Numbered from the stretch's first letter, positions 1-8,481 are shown. The stretch is 17,457 bases of DNA from Polyrhizophydium stewartii (GCA_027604665.1 JADGIZ010000140.1:5800-23256); one strand, 5' to 3'. The notes: generated by a model from the letters alone, not told the origin. A program made the numbers and translations.

Positions 1-295
1 GATAAGAATCCTCAAGAAAGGGAGATATTCAAGGAGTAATGCTCCAAGAATTGCGAGGCTTCAACGAGCCTGATTCTTTCAAAGAACTTGGCTTTAGCAG
101 CTTAGCTTATTTTGGATTAAGCTACTTGGCAAACATACTAAACTATCTCCAGAATTACCAAAGTAGCTAGTAGAGATCTGAGCAAGAAAGGATAGCAAGG
201 AAACAAATAGAAGGAGAAAGGTAGTATAAGGCTAGAGTTAAAATCTAACAAATTAGTGAATTCAATAAGCAGGGATAACTCAAATTCTCATACAA
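1..295. other. AT-rich spacer, no gene recognised
   Basis: I see only AT-rich sequence with stops in all frames here. There is no GC-rich element, rRNA motif or clear hairpin until the first GC element at 296. The string gggataac at 273-280 matches a fragment of the large-subunit rRNA peptidyl-transferase region, but the flanks do not match, so I treat it as chance. Confidence 0.6.
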
Positions 296-313
296 CCGCG
301 ACGGAGTCGCTCC
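296..313 (+). repeat. 18-bp GC-rich repeat, inverted copy at 8083-8100
   Basis: The 18 bases ccgcgacggagtcgctcc recur as an exact reverse complement at 8083-8100. Both copies are abrupt GC-rich islands in AT-rich sequence. The internal ggagtcgctcc is partly self-complementary. No coding role is visible, and it belongs to the dispersed GC-element population of this window. Confidence 0.8.
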
Positions 314-472
314 GGAAACTCTAAGTAGAAGATACTCGAAGTAACTGAATATTTCCTATTACGGTGAAGCCATAGGCTTTAAAGAATCCATAATAAGCGA
401 TCAGACTATCTACAATCTGTGGCGGCTCAACTATGATTTGATCAAATACGTATCAGGAGTTCTATTTGTTGG

Positions 473-508
473 TCGATCTAGTCGCGGGGCGAGCTACGCG
501 AAGATCGA
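473..508 (+). repeat. GC core framed by 7-bp inverted arms (tcgatct/agatcga)
   Basis: A 22-bp GC-rich core (480-501, beginning agtcgcgggg and ending gctacgcga) lies between perfect inverted arms tcgatct (473-479) and agatcga (502-508). Nearly the same core, one G longer, occurs at 6476-6498 between different perfect arms, tcgaacc and ggttcga. The arms tcgatct/agatcga also occur at 10165-10181 with only a tat loop. The core looks like a unit that can occupy the loop of a hairpin. Confidence 0.85.
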
Positions 509-633
509 TTAATACGAAGACTCACAAACTTGTTTTTATCAGGAAATCTACGTATCTTTTTGAGGAAATTTAATTAGACGAATTTATATGTAAAGGTCAT
601 TTCTAAACTCCTTAAAGTGTCTGCAAATTAATT

Positions 634-646
634 CGGAGGACCTCCG
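634..646. repeat. 13-bp perfect hairpin
   Basis: cggagg and cctccg flank a single A, giving a perfect 6+1+6 hairpin in AT-rich spacer. The following bases (ggtccg) extend the GC patch. It is a minimal member of the GC-hairpin population. Confidence 0.7.
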
Positions 647-837
647 GTCCGATTAGATACAGGGTTATTCTCGTGTATCAGCATAGTTTAGTGGGCCTAT
701 CTCTAGAGCAATAATCGTGAAGGGTGGGCGCGACGTCGACTCCCAAATCCTCTTGAATAGCAAAATGACTAGACTAATAGGTTGAACTAAGGTATATTGT
801 AGTCACAGGACCATCTGAAGTTGTAGAACGAAATAAG

Positions 838-852
838 ATCGACTTAGTCGAT
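838..852. repeat. 15-bp palindrome, inverted copy at 9655-9669, relative at 5437-5451
   Basis: atcgact-t-agtcgat is a perfect 7+1+7 palindrome. The exact reverse complement (centre a instead of t) is at 9655-9669, and a variant with one base changed (atcgactaggtcgat) is at 5437-5451. The surrounding sequences do not match, so only the hairpin itself is shared. Confidence 0.75.
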
Positions 853-902
853 TATAGATTCGATTCCAAATCGCTAGGACTCGAGGGTAGTGGCGATTCC
901 GG

Positions 903-1306
903 TCGGTACTTCTCAAATATAGAAATGTGGTGGATCTAATATCTCAAAGCAGTAAGCGTAGCTAGTCTTATTCCTAGAGTAGATTAAAGATCAGAGATAG
1001 ATCAAATAAACAGATCTTAATTAGTAGTGATATCACGTTAGTCAACCACCCTTCCTTTAGTGATTTTAGTTAGTTTTCTTAGGAACCTATTGCTGATGTT
1101 TAGAATTCATTAAAATGAATTTTTCCCTGCATATCATACTCCCATTTGTAAAGATCCTATTTGATTTAGAATTAGTTTCTACAAAAGATAGATTTTAGTA
1201 AGCAATGATCAACTACCCATTCTAATTGGTTCAAAGATCTCGTCAAATCAATAAGTCGTTAGATCCAAAGTATCTCAAGGTGTAGTACTTCTTTGAGCGG
1301 TCCGTC
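903..1306. other. AT-rich spacer with one AT hairpin
   Basis: No gene is recognised. The only structure seen is the perfect hairpin aattcat-taaa-atgaatt at 1104-1121 (7+4+7). Stops are frequent in all frames. Confidence 0.5.
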
Positions 1307-1360
1307 CCTATTGAAGCGGCCTAGGCCGCGGGAGGACCGCGGTAAAGCACCTTTGGTGCT
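1307..1360. repeat. Compound GC hairpin: outer stem, inner palindrome, adjacent hairpin
   Basis: gcggtcc (1307-1313) pairs with ggaccgc (1334-1340). Between them is the 14-bp perfect palindrome gcggcctaggccgc (1316-1329), preceded by gaa, a frequent context for gcggc in this window. Six bases downstream is a second hairpin, agcacc-ttt-ggtgct (1346-1360), with a three-base loop. The embedded ccgcggtaa recalls the small-subunit rRNA 530 loop, but the rest of that loop is absent, so I do not call rRNA. Confidence 0.8.
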
Positions 1361-1807
1361 AGTCTATAGGAGAAACCCTGGAAATAGCATATAAGTCTAT
1401 TATCCCTTGAGTAAATCGGATTGGAGGATCATCTAATAAAGCTTTATATTCCTCTTTCAGAGTTAGACTTGTCCTACATGGAGTAACAATCTTTGATTGT
1501 GGCAGGCCATTAACTTAAATCTAGTTATTCAAGAACATATAGAGCCAAACATAGTTGGGCTAATGTGTAGTATTAAGGATAAGACAGCTCAGGTAATATA
1601 CAAGTTCTATTTGGGATTGGACCACCTCCAAATACGTCAAGATACAACTATTTCGAATCCTCATTAGGTTCCTGTTGATCCGGTAGGGCTACTCGCTCCG
1701 AGGTGAATCATCGCAGGTCAACTTCGTAGTCCCATTTGATCTTACTGTTTATAAAGAAACGGGGAGGAAACTCTCTGCCTAGTCCTTACCATTTTCAATA
1801 ATCTAGA

Positions 1808-1820
1808 GCGGCTTCGCGAT
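1808..1820 (+). repeat. gcggctNcgcAT-type GC module
   Basis: gcggcttcgcgat recurs exactly at 16202-16214 and as its reverse complement at 15594-15606. Close variants are gcggctgcgcaat (6243-6255, 10589-10601), gcggctccgcaat (10608-10620) and the reverse complement attgcgaagccgc (11989-12001). At least seven copies of this 13-mer family lie in the window, mostly isolated in AT-rich sequence. Confidence 0.85.
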
Positions 1821-2748
1821 TAGTCATGAAAGCTACAGATAGGATTGGCTCTAATAGGCAGTTATATAGATGGTTAAGAATATGAAGACAGTGCTGTTTA
1901 CTAACAAGGGAGCTAATGACTCGACTTATTAAAAGTTATTAATGCTAGTAATGGAGTTAACCTGTATAAAGTCCTTGGCTATAAAGTTTTCATTGGTTCT
2001 TAAAGTTAAAACCCCTCTGGATCAAGCGTGAAGTCTAACCTAACCTTAACTGGACTCAATCCTAACTTGCATAACCTTAACTAACATAAACCTCTAGCTG
2101 AAAATTTATCCTGAAGTTATCCGTTTCCTCCACCTTACCTATATCACTCCCTTAACATCCATAATATCTCTCAAGTTCCTTAACATCCATAATATCTCAG
2201 GTTCCTTAGGAGCTTGCATAATAGCTTAGAGCTTAGACTAATACTTCTTTCTTATCCGTTGGCTAGAGAGATGTTCCACAGAGCCCGAGGAGTGGGAAAG
2301 CAGTAGATAAAGAAGTTTAGAACTTAACGGTAGTAATCTATTATTGAGTCTGTTTAAATGGTTTAATAGCTCATGCTGTAAGTAAGTTTGGTTTTATCCA
2401 ATATGCCGGTGTGAGACAATGTTTTGGGTATTAAAATGTGGGCGTTAGAACTGTCATAATAACGTTATCCTACCTAGTTTAAAACTCCCAAACTAGGAAA
2501 GTTTCCTGGACCATCAACATGCCTTCACCTAGGTTAATTCCCCCGGGTTGTGTATCTTTAATAACCTGAACATCTAATTAATAGTATCTGGGTTCTATAG
2601 ATTAATGATTAAATCCTGCTGGGGACTAAATGGAGGACAACGGTGTTTCAGATGAAGAACAACAGAAAAGGTTAAGGGGACTAGAGAAATACCGAAGAGG
2701 TTCTACTTAGCAGATATACCGTGCATGTACATGAATCGTTTTGCAGTC
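1821..2748. other. AT-rich spacer, no gene recognised
   Basis: No GC-rich element occurs over more than 900 bases. Around 2031-2095 the plus strand is rich in CTAACC/CCTTAAC words, with taaccttaact at 2041-2051 and again at 2072-2082. This is loosely telomere-like but irregular. A better direct repeat lies at 2150-2198. No coding frame or RNA gene is evident. Confidence 0.55.
2150..2198 (+). repeat. Direct repeat, 21-bp unit, period 28
   Basis: ccttaacatccataatatct plus one further c at 2150-2170 is repeated exactly at 2178-2198, with a 7-base spacer (tcaagtt). This is a simple partial tandem duplication in AT-rich spacer. Confidence 0.85.
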
Positions 2749-2780
2749 AGCCGAGGCTCGCCTCGGGTGCCCCCTCGGCT
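2749..2780. repeat. GC hairpin with alternative nested stem
   Basis: agccgagg (2749-2756) pairs with cctcggct (2773-2780). An alternative shorter hairpin, ccgagg-ctcg-cctcgg (2751-2766), uses the same left arm, so two mutually exclusive folds exist. The GC patch stands alone between AT-rich sequences. Confidence 0.75.
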
Positions 2781-2844
2781 CAGGAAACTAAAGAGCAACT
2801 TAGAAATTTCAGATTTCTCAAATGCTAACCTTCTTTATTACCAG

Positions 2845-2888
2845 ACAAACCGATCTTAGATAGGGTGGCTCATCTTCATGAGCTATCT
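2845..2888 (+). repeat. Arm of a dispersed inverted repeat (partner 6110-6148)
   Basis: This 44-bp segment matches the reverse complement of 6110-6148. Twenty-eight bases (2861-2888) match exactly, then 5 bases are absent from the partner (around 2856-2860), then about 11 more match. It contains the hairpin gctcat-cttc-atgagc. It is of ordinary base composition, unlike the GC elements, so it probably reflects ordinary duplication with inversion. Confidence 0.85.
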
Positions 2889-3064
2889 AACAATCAAACC
2901 TCAAATCTCTCCACCCTGAAAGATCACCTAGAACTAACCATTACCTCTAAACTAGTACTTTATCCAACCTTAAAAATAGAGCTACACAACCTATAAAACC
3001 TATGCAATACACTGCTATGTAGTTTGGCTCGAACGATCACCCTCACCGTATTACTGTCAAAATG

Positions 3065-3090
3065 GCCGGTCGCATCGCGACATCGCGGCT
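3065..3090. repeat. Isolated GC patch
   Basis: A GC-rich patch containing ggccggtcgcatcgcgac and catcgcggctt. The words gtcgc and gcggctt are shared with other elements, but no perfect stem longer than about 5 bp is seen. It is probably a decayed GC element. Confidence 0.5.
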
Positions 3091-3362
3091 TCTTCTAGTT
3101 GAGACACACCTCATTGATTCTAACCAAGAGTTTTCTACTAAACGCAGATATTAGATGTTTTTCAAGTCACCTTAGTATTTTATTCTTTATATCAGTGAGT
3201 AATACTTAGAAAACTTTCCTCAATAATACATCGTAGATAGCTGGTTCTACATCCAAATATGATAATTCAATATGTAGCTACTACAAAAGTCGGCTACCAC
3301 CTTTTAGAGAATAGCAACAAATATGATAAAGAGGCGAGTCGTGGCTGCAACATCGTTGAGCA

Positions 3363-3435
3363 CGGCGGAGCGCCGGTTCTCGCTTCGAAGCAATTCAGCC
3401 CATAGGGCGAATTGCGTCCTCAAGGACTGCAATTC
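3363..3435. repeat. Chain of overlapping hairpins sharing caattc/gaattg arms
   Basis: It starts with cggcg-gag-cgccg (3363-3375). caattc (3391-3396) then pairs with gaattg (3409-3414) around gccc-ata-gggc. The same gaattgc (3409-3415) can instead pair with gcaattc (3429-3435) around gtcc-tcaa-ggac (3416-3427). Two successive hairpins therefore share one arm and exclude each other. A related gccc-NNN-gggc plus aattc/gaatt arrangement lies at 5859-5891. Confidence 0.75.
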
Positions 3436-3926
3436 CTATTTTAATTAAGGTAACCTAAGTTTCTCTTGGATATGTTGAAGGGATAGGAGCTGAACTATTC
3501 ACGCCTTTATTGATTCTAACCGGAGATAATCTAGAATAATAATTAGGAAGTTCTAAAATAAACCATAAGAGAAGGGCAGAGTCTGATGTACTAAATACTA
3601 GGAATAAACCTGGCACCCCGAGGAGGGGGAATTGTAACCTGAGCCAAAGTCCTTGATGTCAGCATACCCTCATCGAAGCTACCGCCTTAGTCCTCAACTG
3701 AAGATCCAAAGGGGCCTTTTAATAGGTGATTTCCCTTCTTGGAGTCTCCCTTATTAAAGCTTTTGGTAGACCTTTCTCTGATGAATCATTCCCCATATCA
3801 TCGTGACCAACAAAACCAGGAGCAGTGATTCCTAATTGATTGATTCAGTAGATTCATCAGTTCTATTTATATTGATTCTTAACAGGTACTACTGTATTTA
3901 CCCCTAAGCATCTGTGGAGGTCAATT
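3436..3926. other. AT-rich spacer with one small GC hairpin
   Basis: The only GC structure is cccc-gagga-gggg at 3616-3628. The words attgattctaacc recur at about 3113 and 3510, a short dispersed direct repeat. No gene is recognised. The 81-codon minus-strand frame beginning near 4108 runs through a GC element and has no recognisable domain. Confidence 0.5.
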
Positions 3927-3970
3927 CGGAGCAGCTCCGCTGCGGTCGCTTGCGCGAGCTCCGCGTAGCT
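3927..3970 (+). repeat. 44-bp GC element, copy A (copy B at 11261-11304)
   Basis: Copies A and B share 42 of 44 positions, differing at cgctTgcg/cgctAgcg and agctCcgcg/agctAcgcg. It contains overlapping palindromes such as cggagcagctccg and the agct-centred cgcgagctccgcg. The right half recurs at 13709-13733, and 16 bp of it (gtcgcttgcgcgagct) at 7965-7980, showing that parts move independently. Confidence 0.9.
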
Positions 3971-4089
3971 AATGATAATTTGAGTATCTAGCAAAAAGCA
4001 AGGCTTATTAGCCATAATGGCGTTTGAATGTATTAGTGGAATGAGAGAATTTCTAATAAGTTCTCGAGTGAAACGGTTAAATAGGAAAC

Positions 4090-4380
4090 AACAAGTGACA
4101 CAACCCAACAGATCCGAAGGTCAGGATATGAATGAAAAGTTAAAAGAACTTTAAATAAGTGTCGATAAGTACTGATCGATAGGGATAAATAATAAAGAAC
4201 GTAGTGAGTGAGTGAAAGTTGCATAAAAACTGAGCTCAGGAACGGTTAAGAAGGTGTCAATAAAATGAAATGAAGAGTTGTAGCAACAAGCCTTGAGCGC
4301 AAAACTATGAATGAAATGACCTGATTAAGGGAAAATGTAGCGACCAACTTCGAGCGAAATGTTGATTAGATAACCCTACC
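4090..4380 (+). other. Purine-skewed stretch, no gene recognised
   Basis: The plus strand is markedly A+G-rich here, unlike its neighbours. It contains two loosely similar segments near 4277 and 4337 (ttgtagcaacaagccttgag and tgtagcgaccaacttcgag). Organelle rRNA fragments and pyrimidine-rich minus-strand coding can both look like this, but I match no known rRNA motif and no frame is long. Confidence 0.3.
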
Positions 4381-4520
4381 TTAGATTTAGCATCTTAAGA
4401 TGCTCAACTTGGAGTATCATGATGAAGGCAAATACTTAGGTTAAACCCTGAATTTGGGAGGGCGTAGAATTAGAATTAACTAAGAGTTTAAAAGGAACTC
4501 CACTCCAACTATTAATCGCG

Positions 4521-4596
4521 GACGTGACGTAGGAGCCTTTACAAGGCTCCGGTCACTCCGCGACCGGGCTTCGCCCTACGTCGCTCCAGCCGCTTC
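4521..4596 (-). repeat. Composite GC element, inverted relative of 13118-13206
   Basis: On the minus strand this reads as hairpin gggc-gaa-gccc, then cggtcgcggagtgaccgg, then hairpin ggagcctt-gta-aaggctcc, then tacgtcacgtcc. The same order occurs on the plus strand at 13118-13206, which carries an extra 28-bp repeat unit. The plus-strand right end is ccagccgcttc (4587-4596), matching the GCCGCT(C/T)C end of many elements. A shorter copy in the same orientation is at 7075-7114. Confidence 0.9.
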
Positions 4597-4978
4597 AACC
4601 TACAGTAATTAAGATCGTAGATTATGAATACTTATAATCATCAAAGGAACCAAGAAATAGGTCATAAATAATTAATTCACTACTAAAGTTATCACCAATC
4701 TATTATAACTTCTTCTACTTTATCCACCTCCTTAGGTTGCGAAACCTAGATGATCATGATAATACTTGGCAATCGCTAGCGACGCGATTTTATTGCCTTT
4801 TATTTACGAATTCAGCTCAACCAACTTACAGTTGGTGATTATTTGGACAATGAAACAATCTAGGATTGTTATCATCATGATTTAGTTGGTATATATCGTC
4901 GTAGACGTTATTCCAATTAGAACTAGACCTCTTTTAAGTGGAGCTAACTTAACGCTAATGTCAACTACTTATTAATTT
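4597..4978. other. AT-rich spacer with two small hairpins
   Basis: ccaac-ttaca-gttgg (4821-4835) and acaatc-tag-gattgt (4855-4869) are perfect short hairpins. A degenerate GC patch (gcaatcgctagcgacgcg) lies near 4771. No gene is recognised. Confidence 0.5.
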
Positions 4979-5001
4979 TAGATTGTGACAGGTAAACTAT
5001 G
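4979..5001 (+). repeat. Imperfect direct repeat, second copy 5151-5173
   Basis: tagattgt and taaactatg are conserved in both copies, with four differences in the six central bases (gacagg versus cccagt). The copies are 172 bases apart in AT-rich spacer. They are short enough that coincidence is not excluded. Confidence 0.5.
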
Positions 5002-5173
5002 TTGTGGGTTGATAGCGATTTGCACAATTTAAGGTAAATCACTCTGAGAATTGTCCATGTGGTTATCATTCTGCCCACTAATAAAATTGCATTTTGTAAT
5101 TAACCCCAAAGGCAGGACAGAGAACCAGACCATAACACTCATCATATTTGTAGATTGTCCCAGTTAAACTATG

Positions 5174-5825
5174 CAATCATCGGACCCTCAGCAACTGCAT
5201 ACACAAAAACTTAGATTGATTGAATTTCTAGATCAATTTGGAGTTTTGGTTTATTGGCAGACCAGAGTGTGCTTACGATTAACCGAGATTCTGCAGCTGT
5301 TATAAAGCTATTAAGAGAATCGCTCCACTCAAGTTCCAAATCAGTGGGACTAATAATATGGGCAATAGGGACAAATAAGGTCGATCTCGCGTCAGCCGCG
5401 CCTCCGCGCCAAGATTGCTAAGTTGTAACAAAGTACATCGACTAGGTCGATTGGCCTAAAATAAAAATGGTTAGAAGAAAATAGATAAACCGAATTACCA
5501 CAATAACAAGAAGGCAATTGTCAATTGCTAGTTTTTGTTGCTGCCCCTCTGTACCGATGGTCCAGAGGAGCCATCAGTCTCGTTTTAATATTTGATAAGT
5601 TATTTAATGGGAGAGATGGAATCGCGAGGTCATAGAATATTGAGCAATTTATTGCGGGCTTTATTAGTTGTTATATGATTAATCTTAGGGTTCTACATGA
5701 TTTATCATTCCCTCAGGGGACCGTCTCCCTATGATTCATCAATTGTCTCCTTGTATTTTACATGATTTGAGATGATCTTTAAGTCTTCGGTGGCTTCGCC
5801 AATGGAATATAGGGTATTTAATGGG
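5174..5825. other. AT-rich spacer with small palindromes
   Basis: This holds the atcgactaggtcgat near-palindrome (5437-5451, see 838-852), the perfect hairpin gcaattg-t-caattgc (5514-5528) and a degenerate GC patch near 5387-5410. No coding frame or RNA gene is recognised. Confidence 0.5.
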
Positions 5826-5891
5826 GCGATCTTTGATCGCTATACTATAAAGAATTTAGCCCAGAGGGCCAATTCCCCCTCCGGGCGAATT
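5826..5891. repeat. Three consecutive short hairpins
   Basis: gcgatc-ttt-gatcgc (5826-5840) has a three-base loop. gccc-aga-gggc (5859-5869) follows. aattc (5871-5875) and gaatt (5887-5891) then frame a pyrimidine-rich GC core. gcgatc/gatcgc arms recur at 16951-16965 with loop tgc, and gatc-ttt-gatc at 8415-8425. Confidence 0.7.
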
Positions 5892-6109
5892 GTAGCTATA
5901 TTATGATTGATGGTTAAAACTAAGAAAAGACAGGTCCGGAATGTCTCCAAATCGTACTCCACTTAAAGCGGAGCGAGGCCAATCTACTTAAAACTGAGCA
6001 ATTTCTAATTTGCATCTAAATCGATTATATCTAGCTTGCTATTCTCAATACAAATGAATGTATATTATACTGAAAGCTAATTACTAGTTGACTACCAAAG
6101 GTCTCCTCT

Positions 6110-6148
6110 AGATAGCTCATGAAGATGAGCCACCCTATATCGGTTTGT
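6110..6148 (-). repeat. Arm of dispersed inverted repeat (partner 2845-2888)
   Basis: This is the reverse complement of 2845-2888 with a 5-base deletion between ccaccctat and atcggtttgt. No coding content is visible in either copy. The pair, about 3.3 kb apart, could support inversion by recombination. Confidence 0.85.
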
Positions 6149-6242
6149 TATCTTATCAAACCAATTATGGCTCATCATGTTATAATAAATCCAGCTTTTC
6201 AAATTAAGTATGAGCATCAAAGACCGATTTAGAGATTCTGAA

Positions 6243-6255
6243 GCGGCTGCGCAAT
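6243..6255 (+). repeat. gcggctgcgcaat GC module
   Basis: This is identical to 10589-10601, and both are preceded by gaa. See 1808-1820 for the family. The flanks are unrelated AT-rich sequence, so the module is about 13-16 bp. Confidence 0.8.
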
Positions 6256-6468
6256 ATAATCCCGTGATCTAAAGAAAGTTCTTAGGAACCGCTTAAAGAG
6301 TGTTTCTTATAAAATGGTAAATATAAATAAATTACGTGCTCTAAATTAAGAAAGCACTGCTAGTTGTATAGAAAAGAATATTAAGTAGGACTTTCTAGAT
6401 CCTCAACCTACGATTGGTTTGTTAAATAGTTTGAGATGAATTGCTGATGCCTTGGTTTTCCTTTAAGC

Positions 6469-6505
6469 TCGAACCAGTCGCGGGGGCGAGCTACGCGAGG
6501 TTCGA
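6469..6505 (+). repeat. GC core framed by 7-bp inverted arms (tcgaacc/ggttcga)
   Basis: The 23-bp core (6476-6498) is the core of 480-501 plus one G. The arms tcgaacc (6469-6475) and ggttcga (6499-6505) are perfectly complementary to each other but differ in their inner three bases from the tcgatct/agatcga arms of the first copy. The outer tcga/tcga is shared. Arms differ while pairing is kept. Confidence 0.85.
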
Positions 6506-6859
6506 CAAATAAAGTAGGTCTTGTAATGTGCCGATCATTAATTATGGCTAACCCCTTTTGATAATAGTATAACTACCTTATGTCTAAATAACTTCTTAAA
6601 GTAGAATTGCAATTACACTATATCATGCTAGGTCACTTATTTAGCTATACCGCTTCTATGAAGCTCATCAACCTATAGATTCCAAGGGGCCTATGCGGAA
6701 TTGAACAGGCTAGTATATTATTCCAAACAGGGGCGGATCAGTCACTTGTTTACCACGTAGCGGACACAAGTTCCTTCCCTCACATCACCGCTCGGGCCGA
6801 TAAAAAAAGTTGAAAGAACAACTTGAGTAAAGAAATTTAAAGGAGAAAATTATAAACCA

Positions 6860-6874
6860 AGTTACTTCGTAACT
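6860..6874. repeat. Hairpin agttac-ttc-gtaact, inverted copy 15397-15411
   Basis: A perfect 6+3+6 hairpin. Its exact reverse complement (loop gaa) is at 15397-15411, 8.5 kb away with unrelated flanks. Confidence 0.7.
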
Positions 6875-7074
6875 CTTTTCTAGTTAATGGTCCAAACTAG
6901 GAATAGCTAAAGCGATGAGTTTCTAAAATAAATAAAAACTAAAGGTATGGTTACCCTTAATTGCTTACCTATATATTAACTTTGGATATAGCAAAAGGAT
7001 GTAGAACATTAATCATCACTATATGCCTGCTAACCAATCTTATGAGAATCTGAACCATTAATATAAAAATATCA

Positions 7075-7114
7075 CTCCGCGACCGGGCTTCGCCCTACGT
7101 CGCTCCAGCCGCTC
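7075..7114 (-). repeat. Short copy of the composite GC element
   Basis: About 39 bp (cactccgcgaccgggcttcg through ccagccgct) match 4555-4594 exactly and end in gccgctc. The adjoining ggagcc hairpin and tacgtcacgtcc modules of the longer copy are missing, so the boundary falls at cactccg. Neither this copy nor 4521-4596 carries the extra repeat unit seen at 13141-13168. Confidence 0.9.
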
Positions 7115-7473
7115 AGATCTCCTTCATTTAGCCGCTAGGAGTCCTCTAATAAATAGCTAATAAATAAAAACGACCGAATGAAGCGAGGGAGGGGTTCTAT
7201 CAGCAAAGTGATGCGTCAAATTAGGGCAAATCCAGATATAGCATTTGAGATTCAGACAGGGGTTCTATTAATTTGGTTTACTGATCAACTATTGCTTATT
7301 TGTATTGCCTAGTACTCAAAAAGATATGATGACTTATATAAGTCTGAAACGCTTCAATAAATTAGATTGGATAATCAAAAATCGGGTATCTATGGCATTT
7401 AAAATAATCAAACAGCACGTTGAAGTGATCGATGACTAAGTAGGAAGAGGGATGATGTGCTTTTTAAGTTGGT

Positions 7474-7656
7474 TTGACAAGATTCCGGAGCTTTCCTAAT
7501 TCGACACGTTGGATCCCAAGTAAAGAGAAATGGAAGAGTAAGGATAATGCAAAGTTAAGGAAAATGAAGGGTCGTAAATTGCTCCTACATTATTCTTACG
7601 CTGGTTCTGATCACAGTTTAATTCAGCTCCCATTTTGGTCGTGGTGGTTCGGCTGA
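7474..7656 (+). CDS. Weak 60-codon open frame, no recognised family
   Basis: The frame starts at ATG 7474 and has a basic middle (KEKWKSKDNAKLRKMKGRK) and a tryptophan-rich tail ending LPFWSWWFG. This stretch lacks GC hairpins and is less stop-rich than its surroundings, which is why it is listed. I recognise no domain, see no ribosome-binding or promoter evidence, and length alone is compatible with chance in this composition. Confidence 0.1.
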   Translation: MTRFRSFPNSTRWIPSKEKWKSKDNAKLRKMKGRKLLLHYSYAGSDHSLIQLPFWSWWFG

Positions 7657-7823
7657 TGGATGGTATTACGTTTTATCTACTGAGTTTTATCCTTTAGTTT
7701 TAATATGATTTTTTAAGGTTCAGTAGCCACCTATGGGGTGTCTAGTGGTAAAATAAACAGGTGCTTGACCAACTAAAGTTCTACTTTGCAGTTCCTAACT
7801 AATTCGTCCGTAGGCCCGCTAGC

Positions 7824-7848
7824 GGCAATTCTAATAAAAGTAATTGCC
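7824..7848. repeat. Hairpin ggcaatt/aattgcc with 11-base loop
   Basis: A perfect 7-bp stem surrounds an AT loop, immediately after the GC patch gcccgctagc (7813-7822). No run of T follows, so it is not a standard terminator. Confidence 0.6.
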
Positions 7849-7964
7849 AATAAATCTGCTACACATGTAAATGTTTGGTTTAAACGGGAAAACATAATCA
7901 GCAAGTCTACAACTGATAGGTTTACCACCACGTATGTCTAGGATGTTTGTCTACAAAATTACCT

Positions 7965-7980
7965 GTCGCTTGCGCGAGCT
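7965..7980 (+). repeat. 16-bp fragment of the 44-bp GC element
   Basis: gtcgcttgcgcgagct is identical to positions 3945-3960 of copy A. AT-rich sequence begins directly after it, so this is a truncated or partial copy. Confidence 0.75.
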
Positions 7981-8082
7981 ATTTTAATAAGTAGTACTTC
8001 AATCTCATATGAAACCTACCCATCTTCCTAAGTAATTTGTATTGATATATCCAACTTCACAAACGTAGTTTGTTATATCATT

Positions 8083-8100
8083 GGAGCGACTCCGTCGCGG
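8083..8100 (-). repeat. 18-bp GC repeat, inverted copy of 296-313
   Basis: Exact reverse complement of 296-313, alone in AT-rich sequence. Confidence 0.8.
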
Positions 8101-8344
8101 CATTCATTTAGTTTATCTTCATTCATTCGGAGTTCAGGATTAGTCAGGATGAAATAGTAGCACAGCACTGGTGCGATGTGAGTTGCCTTAAGTTTATCTC
8201 TTTATTCTCAATTTACAGCTTCATGATTGCTTAATATAATACATCTATAGAACCTACCAACTGAAAGTTAGGGCTATAATATATTGATAAACTAGGTCGT
8301 GGAGGGGCGACTCTCTGAGGAGCTACGGAACCTCGATCAAAGGA

Positions 8345-8425
8345 CGCAGCGGAGCTGCGGCCGTGACCGGAGCCTTGTAAAGGCTCCCCCGCCCCTTGAG
8401 GGGCGGTGGCCCCCGATCTTTGATC
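8345..8425. repeat. GC hairpin cluster
   Basis: Four perfect hairpins lie in a row: cgcagc-gga-gctgcg (8345-8359), ggagcctt-gta-aaggctcc (8369-8387, preceded by gtgacc exactly as at 13169-13174), ccgcccc-ttga-ggggcgg (8389-8406) and gatc-ttt-gatc (8415-8425). The ggagcc hairpin module also occurs at 4532-4550, 13175-13193 and 15491-15509, each time with different neighbours. Confidence 0.85.
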
Positions 8426-8481
8426 TACACCGTCATCTAAAGAAACTGTAATAATGCAGGGCTCAAACAGTTAATTATTCC

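Larger units (their letters stand above)
7115..7964. other. AT-rich spacer with one weak frame and one hairpin
   Basis: No recognised gene lies here. It contains the 60-codon frame at 7474-7656, the hairpin ggcaatt...aattgcc (7824-7848, 11-base loop) and twin ggggttctat words near 7192 and 7259. Confidence 0.5.

Noticed and set aside
650..665. gattagatac resembling the 790-loop region of small-subunit rRNA
   Set aside because: Only about ten bases match, and downstream sequence (agggttattctcg) lacks the expected continuation.
1331..1346. ccgcggtaa resembling the 530 loop of small-subunit rRNA
   Set aside because: The preceding gtgccagca part is missing and the bases belong to a perfect compound hairpin (1307-1340).
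2031..2095. CTAACC/CCTTAAC words suggesting a telomere
   Set aside because: The spacing is irregular, with no true tandem array, and the stretch is internal.
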